64,000 nt of DNA from CAYJBH01 sp964370765 (GTDB taxonomy: Bacteria; Bacillota; Clostridia; Oscillospirales; Ruminococcaceae): the NCBI GenBank assembly GCA_964370765.1, contig CAYJKW010000003.1, positions 4,145 through 68,144 of the forward strand, in the 5' to 3' direction. Position numbers and translations under genes: made by a program. The first letter of the stretch is position 1, and the number at the start of each line of letters is the position of its first letter. The notes beneath the pieces were generated by a model. That model did not search any database, was not told where the DNA came from, and was given only the letters and a program-made list of their open reading frames with translations. Shown here one piece after another: positions 26,457 to 34,495 of this stretch.

Positions 26457-26485
26457 ATTGTATCAAAATATTATTTTATAGTCAA
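26457..26485 (-). promoter_or_regulatory. Promoter of the B1-B2 genes
   Basis: On the minus strand TTGACT (26480-26485), 17 bp, TACAAT (26457-26462). A small palindrome, AAAAT-AAT-ATTTT, sits in the spacer. Confidence 0.8.
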
Positions 26486-26529
26486 TAGTAAAGCTTGCTC
26501 TAAAATAATAATATTTTTATTGAATTGTG

Positions 26530-27462
26530 CTATTTTATTGATGCAGTAAGGCGAAGTTCATCCGCCATATCTTTGGCAAGCTGTTTAATGTTGTCTATAT
26601 CCCTTGGTACATGCACGGTGTACATCTTGGCGGCGGAGGCAACTGAAAAAAATCTTTTTATCTCTGATGGGGGAATTATACCGTTTGTTCTATGAAGCAT
26701 CGGCCTATAGATACAGTCCATTATCACACGAATGCTATCTTTAGCAACAAGGGGTACCACCTTAAGCGGCTCACCCTCCTTTGCGGGTACCAGCTCGACT
26801 ATCATATCAAGCGGTGCCGCTTTATCATACCATTTATCGCCATCTCTTATGGCAAATTTATCTCTGCTTTCATCGGCTACAGGTAGCGTAGCAGGGTCAT
26901 AGCCAAGCGTTATACAGGCATCTCTTATTAGCTTGCGCTGTGGGTAGGACGGAATTATATATGGCACACCATCATCGGTGTAGATACTGGAAACATCATC
27001 TGTTAGGTAGGGAAACCCTATCTCTACCAGTGTGCTTGTCATGGTGGATTTGCCGGCGCCTGCTGTTCCGGTTATCATAACTGCCTTGCCACCGGATACA
27101 ATTGCGCCACCATGTAGTGGCAGTAGACCACGTTGAAATTGTATCACACCAAGCACAGTTCCCATTAAGAAAATTCGTACCATTTTTTCGTCGGCGTCGG
27201 GAACGGTGTCGATGATAATATTTGACCCATCACGAATATCATATATTCCGGCTGCACAGCAGAAAATATAATGCTGTTCGTTAATTTTTAAAAAAGCATA
27301 GCCACCAAGGGGGATGGCACCTTCCGGTGCATATGGAGATAGATCTATCTTGCCAAACTTTACAGTAATATCTACACTATCCGTATCTAATGCTTTTGCA
27401 GCCTCAGGAAGATGAATATCGCTATCAATAATAAAATTAAATGCTTTGTAATACTTTCCCAT
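26530..27462 (-). CDS. HPr-kinase-like protein, lasso-cluster type (copy 1)
   Basis: A 310-residue protein with the C-terminal kinase core of HPr kinase but without its N-terminal sensor domain. The order is LLPLHGGAIVSGGKAVMITG, Walker A GTAGAGKST at 132-140, the Asp pair in YLTDDVSSI at 155-156, and PSYPQRKLI. In the paeninodin-type lasso clusters related kinases phosphorylate the precursor peptide, and this is the closest known role. No HPr protein is encoded nearby, so action on catabolite control is unlikely. It has its own promoter at 27514-27542 with an inverted repeat over it, and is one of two adjacent paralogues. Substrate is inferred only. Confidence 0.82.
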   Translation of the reverse strand: MGKYYKAFNFIIDSDIHLPEAAKALDTDSVDITVKFGKIDLSPYAPEGAIPLGGYAFLKINEQHYIFCCAAGIYDIRDGSNIIIDTVPDADEKMVRIFLMGTVLGVIQFQRGLLPLHGGAIVSGGKAVMITGTAGAGKSTMTSTLVEIGFPYLTDDVSSIYTDDGVPYIIPSYPQRKLIRDACITLGYDPATLPVADESRDKFAIRDGDKWYDKAAPLDMIVELVPAKEGEPLKVVPLVAKDSIRVIMDCIYRPMLHRTNGIIPPSEIKRFFSVASAAKMYTVHVPRDIDNIKQLAKDMADELRLTASIK

Positions 27463-27507
27463 CTTAGTTAAATCCTTACTTGTATTTAATTATTTTTTAT
27501 AAAGCTC

Positions 27508-27542
27508 TTGAACATTATAGCATATTTTGTTAAAATGTTCAA
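27508..27542 (-). promoter_or_regulatory. Promoter of HPr-kinase-like copy 1 with overlapping inverted repeat
   Basis: On the minus strand TTGAAC (27537-27542), 17 bp, TATAAT (27514-27519). A perfect 9-bp inverted repeat (27508-27516 with 27534-27542, arms TTGAACATT/AATGTTCAA) covers both promoter boxes with a 17-bp spacer, a layout expected of a repressor site. Confidence 0.75.
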
Positions 27543-27567
27543 TATAAGTAATAAATTGTGCTCTAAC

Positions 27568-28506
27568 TTAAAGATTTTCAAAGACCTCTTTCATTAACAG
27601 GTCAACACAACTTTGAACAGGACAGTTTGATGCACAACGTATTAGCTGGTATATATTCGATGCTGCAGTTGCCTGTAGTAGTAGCTTCATTCTTTGTGGT
27701 GGAAAGCCACACCCTGAATAAAAACGTTCTCGATACAGGTTTCTTCTAAGTGTAAACATAGAATCAGTTCCGGTTTTTTTAGCTAACTGTGGCTCAAAAT
27801 ATTCCCCGTCTTTGCGATGTAACGCTATTATCTCCACAATACTATGTAGAGGTAGTGGGTTATCACACCATTGAGATGTGTCCCTAATTAAAAATTTATC
27901 TCTGTTATCCTCGTTCACAGGTTCAAGTCCGGTACAATTAATACCAATCTCCTTTGCTGTGTCAGCAGGCAGTTTTCGTTGCGGATATGCCGGGTGGATG
28001 ATAGCATTTCCCTCTTTAAATTCCAAAACCGATACATCATCGGCCAAAAAACGCATGCCATCTGCAATAAGTAGCTCAGAAATTGCGGATTTACCAGCAC
28101 CAGAAAATCCAGTAAGAATAACGGCTTTACCGTTTTTCTCGACAGTAGTTCCGTGTATCGGAAGAAGTCCACGTTGTATACAAAGCCCGCCAAAAGCAGT
28201 TCCAAGCAGGAAAGTATATAGTTTTTCTTTCTCGTAATCTGTGTTAGGTGGTTCGATTACGATTGAATTACCGTCCTTAACAGCTATGTTAAACCCGTTT
28301 ACACGGACATAAAGTTCGTCTGGAGTAATATAGCAAAAATAGTACTCATCATTAAAGAAGATAGTATTTTCGTGTTGTTTAAAGTTAACATCAACCTTTG
28401 CGGTGGTAACGGTTACCTCTACATTATCGATTGGGGCGCACTCCGGTGCAGCCGGTATACTGAATGTTGAGGATGTTTTAAGATTAAATATATTATAGTA
28501 ATACAT
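27568..28506 (-). CDS. HPr-kinase-like protein, lasso-cluster type (copy 2)
   Basis: A 312-residue paralogue of the preceding gene product: LLPIHGTTVEKNGKAVILTG, Walker A GFSGAGKS at 133-140, LADDVSVLEF and HPAYPQRKLPAD. A C-terminal pair of cysteines (RCASNCPVQSC) is not shared with copy 1. AAAGGA precedes the ATG. Its promoter must lie in the 37-base divergent gap or inside the ABC gene; only a TATAAT at 28525-28530 without a good -35 is seen. Two full-length kinases with intact P-loops in one cluster suggest two phosphorylation events or two substrates, which is inference. Confidence 0.8.
   Translation of the reverse strand: MYYYNIFNLKTSSTFSIPAAPECAPIDNVEVTVTTAKVDVNFKQHENTIFFNDEYYFCYITPDELYVRVNGFNIAVKDGNSIVIEPPNTDYEKEKLYTFLLGTAFGGLCIQRGLLPIHGTTVEKNGKAVILTGFSGAGKSAISELLIADGMRFLADDVSVLEFKEGNAIIHPAYPQRKLPADTAKEIGINCTGLEPVNEDNRDKFLIRDTSQWCDNPLPLHSIVEIIALHRKDGEYFEPQLAKKTGTDSMFTLRRNLYRERFYSGCGFPPQRMKLLLQATAASNIYQLIRCASNCPVQSCVDLLMKEVFENL
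28467..28496 (+). promoter_or_regulatory. Possible promoter of the ABC exporter gene
   Basis: TTGAGG (28467-28472), 18 bp, TATTAT (28491-28496), lying inside the 5' end of the divergent kinase gene. A moderate match only. Confidence 0.4.
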
Positions 28507-28543
28507 TCTAAGTCCTTTCTTAATATTATATATTGGGGTTTAT

Positions 28544-30259
28544 ATGAAAAAAATTCTTTCGCAGTTTCAATTTATATCATTTTTAAAGAACATTAAGACA
28601 CAACATGGTACATTTGAATGGCTTGTAAAATATACAAAACCTTTTTTTCCATCGTTGCTTTTGTTGATGTTTCTTTCAATGCTTAGTAGTGCAGTTAGTA
28701 TTGGAATGACACTTACTACAAGATATATTCTGGACACGGCAGCCGCAAATAATGCCTTAGCCCAAGGGGTTGGGATCTATGTGTTGGTTTTTTTGGTTTC
28801 GCTTGTTCTTTCTACGATACATGGAATAATTACAGCGGTAATTAACGAAAAATATTCATTTGGTATAAGATTAAGAATATATGACTCGGTCATGAAAACC
28901 TGTTGGGATCGAATTTCTAAATTTCATAGTGGTGATATTATAACACGTCTTTCGAGCGATGTCGATATAGTTGCGATAGGAATTGCAGAAATAATTCCCT
29001 CCATCTTCTCGCTGGGTATTACATTTATTGCAGCGTTTGTCACCCTTGCATATTTTGATCCGGTGATTGCGGTGATTGCGCTTGTATTTGGTCCTATCAC
29101 AGCTATAATCGGAGTAGTAACCGGTAAACTTATGTCCGGCGTGCAGAAAAAAATTCAACAGTCGGAATCGGCTTACAAATCCTATATGCAAGAAAGCGTG
29201 GCAAACTTAATCGTTTTTAAAGCGTTTGGTGCACAGCATAATGCCTCGAAACGAATCTCGGAACTTCGTTCCGAACGTGTTCATTGGGTAATGAAACGGC
29301 AAAAAATCACTGCAATATCCTCCGGATTTTTGTCGGCATCGTTTCAAGCCGGCTATATCTCTGCTTTCGCCTATTCTGCAATACAGCTATCTGCGAATCT
29401 AATTACCTACGGTACTATGTCGGTGTTTTTAACCCTTGTTAACCAGATACAAGCACCGGTTGTTGGTCTATCAAGAGTTGTTCCAAGGGTGGTTTCAATT
29501 TTCACCTCTGCAAACAGGATCATGGAGATAGATGGCATGCCGGACGAAGACTACACTGTGCCTGAATTTAGTGGTAATATGCTTGGCATAGAGGGTGAAA
29601 ATCTTAGCTTTTCCTATGACCGCGAGGAGATCATAAAAGATGCGAATTTCAAGATAAACCCCGGCGAATTTGTTGCAATGATGGGTAGCTCCGGCATTGG
29701 CAAAACAACATTTATTCGACTTGCAATGGCCTATCTTGAACCTGCTGCCGGCAGCATAAAGTTATATGATGAAAAAGGCGATAGCAATAGCATTAATGCA
29801 GGCGCAAGAACATATATATCCTATGTGCCACAGGGCAACACCTTGATAAGTGGAAGAATAATAGATAATATTCTTCTTGCTAATGAATCTATTACCGAGG
29901 AAGAGGTTTGGGATCTATTAAAGATAGTCGCAGTAGATGAGTTTGTAAAAAGTACCCCGCAAGGACTTTACACAGTTATAGGTGAAAAGGGGCTAGGATT
30001 ATCGGAGGGGCAGGCACAACGAATTGCAATATGTAGAGCACTTGCTAAAAAGGCACCGATATTAATACTGGATGAGGCAACAAGTGCGTTGGATGAGGCA
30101 ACCGAAATCTCCGTACTTGAGCATCTTAGAAAAAGTGCAGGAAAGATAACCTGTTTATTAATTACACATCGTAAGAGCACGTTGGATTACTGCGATAGGT
30201 GTATACGCATACATGATAAAAAAATTATAGAAACCCCTATAGAGACTGCAGGGGAGTAG
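28544..30259 (+). CDS. ABC exporter (fused membrane and ATPase domains), lasso-cluster type
   Basis: A 571-residue half-transporter. About six membrane helices fill residues 35-320, with the coupling region near 205-235. The ATPase has Walker A GSSGIGKTT at 381-389, the signature LSEGQAQR (Glu in place of the usual Gly of LSGGQ) and Walker B ILILDEATSALD. There is no N-terminal C39 peptidase, consistent with leader removal by the separate B2 protease. In lasso clusters this position is held by the D-type exporter, which gives product export and self-immunity. It is divergent from the kinases and heads the plus-strand part of the cluster. Confidence 0.87.
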   Translation: MKKILSQFQFISFLKNIKTQHGTFEWLVKYTKPFFPSLLLLMFLSMLSSAVSIGMTLTTRYILDTAAANNALAQGVGIYVLVFLVSLVLSTIHGIITAVINEKYSFGIRLRIYDSVMKTCWDRISKFHSGDIITRLSSDVDIVAIGIAEIIPSIFSLGITFIAAFVTLAYFDPVIAVIALVFGPITAIIGVVTGKLMSGVQKKIQQSESAYKSYMQESVANLIVFKAFGAQHNASKRISELRSERVHWVMKRQKITAISSGFLSASFQAGYISAFAYSAIQLSANLITYGTMSVFLTLVNQIQAPVVGLSRVVPRVVSIFTSANRIMEIDGMPDEDYTVPEFSGNMLGIEGENLSFSYDREEIIKDANFKINPGEFVAMMGSSGIGKTTFIRLAMAYLEPAAGSIKLYDEKGDSNSINAGARTYISYVPQGNTLISGRIIDNILLANESITEEEVWDLLKIVAVDEFVKSTPQGLYTVIGEKGLGLSEGQAQRIAICRALAKKAPILILDEATSALDEATEISVLEHLRKSAGKITCLLITHRKSTLDYCDRCIRIHDKKIIETPIETAGE

Positions 30260-30319
30260 GTGGTAGAATATTTGACAATAAAAACATATATTTTCTATTA
30301 ATTTTATCATATTATAATC

Positions 30320-30349
30320 TTGACTAATTCTAACAAAAATGTTAGAATT
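30320..30349 (+). promoter_or_regulatory. Promoter with perfect palindrome before the sugar transferase gene
   Basis: TTGACT (30320-30325), 17 bp, TAGAAT (30343-30348). A perfect 10-bp inverted repeat with a four-base centre (30326-30335 and 30340-30349, arms AATTCTAACA/TGTTAGAATT) fills the spacer and covers the -10 box. This looks like a repressor operator. The gene start is about 50 bp downstream with GAGGA. Confidence 0.8.
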
Positions 30350-30401
30350 AAAAAGTGTTATTAGTTTTAGTAAAAGTAAAATTTGTTTAATGTGAGGATA
30401 T

Positions 30402-31781
30402 ATGCACAAACGCAATGTGAATGCAAACTTTAATATGTCACAGATGGCTATAGATATACTGGTATTAGTTATTGCTTATTTTGTTTCCGGGATTACCGCC
30501 TTTGTGACAGTGCAGGAATACCTATTATTTCCATCAATCTGGGTGCTTATAGTGTTTGGTCTAACTATGTTCTTAACGATGTTTTCGTTAAGAATGTATG
30601 ATGTTACGACCTTTTTGTACACAGATAGGGTGATATACAGTACGGTAATAGCGGTCTTAGTAGCGACGGTAGCCGTTTGTAGTGTTATGTTTTTTACAAG
30701 ACCGGAGGAGACAAGCTGGCTTTATATTGTGCTGTATAGCTTTTACAGCCTGATATTTCTTGTGCTTTCCAGATCTACTAATAAATACATTCATCTTAAA
30801 CGAAACGGAAAAAATACTACTAATGTTTTATTTATTGGTAGCGATGAATGCTATACACAGTATATTCATTTCTTGCAAAGAACCTCTATGAAGGTTAAGA
30901 TATGCGGAAAAATTCAGTTTTCTGATCCGGAGGTTGTTAGTGAAAAATCGTTTGAGAAGGTTTTAAAGGATAGACTTATTGACGAGGTGGTACTGGTGCA
31001 GGAGGTTAACCAGCAACGCCATGCAAAGATAATGCCACTTTTGATGGTGTGCGAGGAGATGGGTGTAACAGCAAGTTTAATGTTAAACATCTATAAACTG
31101 CCAACCTCTAATCATTTTGTAAGCAGTGTTGGAACATTCCCGATGATAACCTATCACAATATATCCTTTGATAAAGTTCAGCTATTCTTCAAACGCTTCT
31201 TGGATATTATTCTATCTTTTATAGGGCTGATTGTTGCCTCCCCTATACTTTTGGTAACTGCAATAGCCATAAAACTTGAATCGCCTGGTAACGTGATATT
31301 TAAGCAGACACGTATTGGTAAAAACTCAAAGCCCTTTAAAATATATAAGTTTAGGTCTATGTTTATCGATGCGGAGGAGCGCAAGAAAGAGTTGATGGCA
31401 CAAAATCAACTTGATACTGACCTAATGTTTAAGATGGAAAATGACCCTCGCATTACAAAGGTAGGTAAGTTTATCAGAAAAACAAGTATAGATGAGCTTC
31501 CACAACTTTTAAACATTTTGGTAGGCGATATGAGCCTTGTAGGAACAAGACCGCCAACAAAGGATGAAGTTGAAAAATATGAAAGGCATCATCTTCGCCG
31601 TATAAGTATTACACCGGGATTAACCGGAATGTGGCAGGTTAGTGGTAGAAGCAGCATTACTGATTTTGAACAGGTTGTAGAACTTGATCGAAAATATATA
31701 GAAAATTGGTCCTTGCTTTTGGATGTTAAACTAGTACTTAAAACTGTATGGGTGGTACTAAAGGGTCGTGGCGCAAGCTAA
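30402..31781 (+). CDS. Polyprenyl-phosphate sugar-1-phosphate transferase
   Basis: A 459-residue phosphoglycosyl transferase of the WbaP/WcaJ type. Four N-terminal membrane helices (about 12-125), a nucleotide-binding-like domain (about 140-240), a membrane helix near 265 and the cytoplasmic catalytic domain with FKIYKFRSM, FIRKTSIDELPQLLN and MSLVGTRPPTKDE. It normally transfers a sugar phosphate to undecaprenyl phosphate to start capsule or exopolysaccharide units. No other glycosyltransferase, flippase or polymerase gene is present. It starts the operon that continues with the thioredoxin and the cyclase homologue (20 and 16 bases apart), so its role is tied to those two, which is unusual. 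Confidence 0.88.
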   Translation: MHKRNVNANFNMSQMAIDILVLVIAYFVSGITAFVTVQEYLLFPSIWVLIVFGLTMFLTMFSLRMYDVTTFLYTDRVIYSTVIAVLVATVAVCSVMFFTRPEETSWLYIVLYSFYSLIFLVLSRSTNKYIHLKRNGKNTTNVLFIGSDECYTQYIHFLQRTSMKVKICGKIQFSDPEVVSEKSFEKVLKDRLIDEVVLVQEVNQQRHAKIMPLLMVCEEMGVTASLMLNIYKLPTSNHFVSSVGTFPMITYHNISFDKVQLFFKRFLDIILSFIGLIVASPILLVTAIAIKLESPGNVIFKQTRIGKNSKPFKIYKFRSMFIDAEERKKELMAQNQLDTDLMFKMENDPRITKVGKFIRKTSIDELPQLLNILVGDMSLVGTRPPTKDEVEKYERHHLRRISITPGLTGMWQVSGRSSITDFEQVVELDRKYIENWSLLLDVKLVLKTVWVVLKGRGAS

Positions 31782-31801
31782 ATTACGTATGAGGTGTTTA
31801 G

Positions 31802-32329
31802 ATGACAACAGAGAAAACCGCAAAGAAAAAAATAAATATCACAAAGATTGTTTCAATACTACTTGTTCTATCTGTAATATGTAACATGGCATTGTTTGTT
31901 ATGTTTTGGTTACAGAAAGAGGAGGTGGAAGACCTAAACGGAATCTACTCTGAGGAGTATTTTCACTACAACTCTATAACAGTGGAGACGTTTGAAAATA
32001 TGGTGGCATCCGGAGAGGATTTTGCTGTTATTGTTACCCGCCCCGATTGTGGAAGTTGTGAGGCAGTTTATAAAGATGTTATGCAGCTTACCGAGGAGAT
32101 GGGTATTAACGACAAAATATATTTCTTAAATGTTCATTACCATCGTCAGGATTCGGATGTATGGAATGCATTCAAGGAGAAGTACGGATTTACCGGAACG
32201 CCTAACTATGCACGTTTCACAGATGGCGAAATGGTTTCTATGGCCGGATGGACACCTGATAATAGTGATTATGCACTTGATACCAAGGCTTGGTTAGAGG
32301 CACAGGCCGACCTTTGGGAAAAGTCATAG
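31802..32329 (+). CDS. Membrane-anchored thioredoxin-fold protein
   Basis: A 175-residue protein with a basic N-terminus and one membrane helix (about 14-36), leaving a thioredoxin domain outside the membrane. The active site is Cys-Gly-Ser-Cys at 83-86 (RPDCGSCEAV), and the cis-proline is in FTGTPNYARF. The CGSC centre could be an oxidant, reductant or isomerase. It lies between the sugar transferase and the cyclase homologue, with gaps of 20 and 16 bases, so co-transcription is likely. A role in forming or breaking disulfides in the exported product is suggested by context only. Confidence 0.82.
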   Translation: MTTEKTAKKKINITKIVSILLVLSVICNMALFVMFWLQKEEVEDLNGIYSEEYFHYNSITVETFENMVASGEDFAVIVTRPDCGSCEAVYKDVMQLTEEMGINDKIYFLNVHYHRQDSDVWNAFKEKYGFTGTPNYARFTDGEMVSMAGWTPDNSDYALDTKAWLEAQADLWEKS

Positions 32330-32345
32330 TCTGCAAGGAGAATAA

Positions 32346-34298
32346 ATGTCTGCAATTTTTGGGTGTGTAGATTTTAATGGTAGCAATATTTCTCAGGATA
32401 CCATTGATGCACTACAAAAACCTTTCAATGATTTTAAAATAGATAGATTTACAGCCGAACGTTATGGTTCGGCTGTAATGGGTTGTGGGCTACAATATAT
32501 TAAACTTTGGTCAAAAGATGAAACCCTACCTATGATTGATGAGGAATCAGGAAATATCTTTACAGCCGACTGTGTTATAGATAACAGGGGTGATTTAATA
32601 GCCGAGCTATGCCCTACCGAGCAGGAGATACCGGACGGTGATTTGCTGTATCGTGCCATTAAAAAATGGGGGCCGGATATGGCAAAAAAAGTGTATGGGT
32701 GTTATAGCTATGCACTATATAATAAGGCGGAAAACAAACTTGTGTTGGGTGTAGATCATACAGCAACACGTGTACTTTACTATCAAATAGTAGGTAGTCG
32801 TATATACTTTTCTACAAGAATGGATAGTGTTTTGGCAGCAAGCCAAAGCAGAGAGGTAAACGATGAGTGGATCATGATGCTTGTTGGCCTTAAATCTCTT
32901 GCTATTCATACAAACCCGATTGATACGCCGTATAAGGGTGTTAAAAGGGTGGAGGCTGCCCATTATAATACTATAACAAATAATGGTGTAGAGGCTATAA
33001 GGTACTGGAGCACAGACGATGTTAAGCCTATTATATTAAAGAACGATAACGAGTATAAAGAGCAGTTTTTAAAGCTGTTCGCCAGATGTGTAGAGGAACA
33101 AATTCAGGGTGTAGATGGTGAGGTAGGAATACTGCTATCCGGAGGATTTGATTCCACTACAACAGCCGCGCTTGCAATAAAAAAATTAAGGAAAGATAAT
33201 AAAAAGCTGCATGGATACAGCCATGTTCCGATAGATAAACATAAAATTAGATATAATGTCAATCGTGTGATGGAAAATGAAACTCGGACAATAAATTTGT
33301 TTTGTGACATGTATCCTGATATAAAGCCTAATCTGTTACCGTTACCGGAATGTGATGGCTTTAGTAATCTTCAAAAAAATATTAAACTTTACGGATTACC
33401 GTTTAAATCATTAACAAATGTCGACTGGATAGGTGAAATGTACAGGAGTGCAGGCAAAGACAACTGCAAGATATTGCTATCTGGTCAGTATGGGAATGCT
33501 AGCATATCGTGGGGTGATATGGATAGCTATTTTGGAATTATGATTAAAAGAGGTAAGCTGGGTCTGGCTATTAAAGCCATGAATAGCTACTGCAAGAATA
33601 AAAAACTAAGCAGAAAAAAGTTATTCTTTGATAAGATAAAAACGTTAGGAAGAGCATTTTCCGGCGGTGATAAAGACACAAACTATTTAACTGCAGGCTA
33701 TATTGGCCTTAATCTTGATACCGCAAAAGAGCTTGGAATATCTGCGCGGGACAAGCGTCTAAAATCTAACGGTGAATCACAAAGCAATAAACTTTATAGC
33801 TATAAGGAGATACGAGATCTTATCGTAAATCCTATAGCTTTTGCCCATATTTCGGAGCCGGAAACTCAATTCTCGATTGAGAGTGGATTACTGCACCGAG
33901 ATCCATCAAAAGATATAAGAATAATTGAGTTTTGCCATGCTATACCGTTAGAATGTTATGTGAACGATAAGGCCGAAACAAGGAGGCTGGTTCGCCACTA
34001 CTGTGCTGAGCTATTGCCGAAACAATTTCTGCCGGAGTCGGCCCCGAGAGGTCGCCAAAGCGCTGATCTAGTAACAAGGTTGCTTGACAACTGGGATGAG
34101 ATATTTATCGATATAAAAAACACATTTGCTAAGGGCGATATCTACCGATATTGTGACAAAAAAGAGCTTGATGAAGCAATGGAGCGTTTTAAGACTATCG
34201 ACGAAGATAAAACGACTTCAACGGAACTTTTAAGATTTGGACTTGCATATGCAGTAGCGTTGTTTTTAGAACAGGAAAAGCAAGAGTGTAAAGGATAG
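32346..34298 (+). CDS. Lasso cyclase / asparagine-synthetase-like protein
   Basis: A 650-residue protein with the two-domain plan of asparagine synthetase B. Residue 2 is Ser instead of the Cys required for glutamine hydrolysis (MSAIFG), so it is not a normal asparagine synthetase. The ATP-pyrophosphatase loop is intact, LLSGGFDSTT at 264-272. The C-terminal part (LLHRDPSKDIRIIEFC, then RLVRHY and RGRQSADLVTRL near 565-595) follows the pattern of Firmicute lasso cyclases, which adenylate an Asp/Glu side chain and close the macrolactam ring. AAGGAG precedes the ATG. It closes the operon behind the sugar transferase and the thioredoxin. Cyclase function is inferred; some relatives amidate other substrates. 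Confidence 0.82.
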   Translation: MSAIFGCVDFNGSNISQDTIDALQKPFNDFKIDRFTAERYGSAVMGCGLQYIKLWSKDETLPMIDEESGNIFTADCVIDNRGDLIAELCPTEQEIPDGDLLYRAIKKWGPDMAKKVYGCYSYALYNKAENKLVLGVDHTATRVLYYQIVGSRIYFSTRMDSVLAASQSREVNDEWIMMLVGLKSLAIHTNPIDTPYKGVKRVEAAHYNTITNNGVEAIRYWSTDDVKPIILKNDNEYKEQFLKLFARCVEEQIQGVDGEVGILLSGGFDSTTTAALAIKKLRKDNKKLHGYSHVPIDKHKIRYNVNRVMENETRTINLFCDMYPDIKPNLLPLPECDGFSNLQKNIKLYGLPFKSLTNVDWIGEMYRSAGKDNCKILLSGQYGNASISWGDMDSYFGIMIKRGKLGLAIKAMNSYCKNKKLSRKKLFFDKIKTLGRAFSGGDKDTNYLTAGYIGLNLDTAKELGISARDKRLKSNGESQSNKLYSYKEIRDLIVNPIAFAHISEPETQFSIESGLLHRDPSKDIRIIEFCHAIPLECYVNDKAETRRLVRHYCAELLPKQFLPESAPRGRQSADLVTRLLDNWDEIFIDIKNTFAKGDIYRYCDKKELDEAMERFKTIDEDKTTSTELLRFGLAYAVALFLEQEKQECKG

Positions 34299-34341
34299 CT
34301 TAAACTCTGTTATACAGCTAATCTAAAATATAAATTTAGTA

Positions 34342-34370
34342 TTGACATTTAATACGAGGTATGGTATAGT
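34342..34370 (+). promoter_or_regulatory. Promoter of the rpmG-secE-nusG-rpl operon
   Basis: TTGACA (34342-34347), 17 bp, TATAGT (34365-34370) with a TGG extension: a strong promoter about 125 bp before rpmG. Confidence 0.85.
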
Positions 34371-34374
34371 TATC

Positions 34375-34490
34375 TTACCTCTCTTTACGAGTGGTCTTTT
34401 TTAAGTGTGCAATATTTTGTATGCTACCGCCGACAGAGAGGGAGGAGTCGTACCGATTTATTTCGGTAACCAACCGCTAAAAAAGGAGAT
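34375..34490 (+). ncRNA. Structured 5' leader upstream of rpmG
   Basis: The transcript leader of about 120 nt can fold: CCTCTCT (34378-34384) is complementary to AGAGAGG (34435-34441), and TACCGA (34451-34456) pairs with TCGGTA (34463-34468) around a six-base loop. The last part ends just before the AAAAGGAG of rpmG. It could be an autoregulatory ribosomal-protein leader, but I do not recognise a known family. Confidence 0.45.
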
Positions 34491-34495
34491 AGATA

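Noticed and set aside
26530..28506. True HPr kinase/phosphorylase for catabolite control
   Set aside because: The N-terminal HprK domain is missing, no ptsH is nearby, and the two copies sit among RiPP genes.
30339..30396. Short open frame between the exporter and sugar transferase genes as a possible precursor peptide
   Set aside because: Only 18 codons, begins inside the operator palindrome upstream of the predicted transcription start, and has no ribosome site.
32346..34298. Ordinary glutamine-dependent asparagine synthetase (AsnB)
   Set aside because: Residue 2 is Ser, not the required Cys nucleophile, and the C-terminal motifs and neighbours match lasso cyclases better.
34421..34480. 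A 19-codon open frame in the rpmG leader that could be a leader peptide or a lasso precursor
   Set aside because: It has no ribosome site, lacks a leader-type Tyr-x-x-Pro and a core with ring Gly and Asp/Glu, and overlaps predicted RNA structure.
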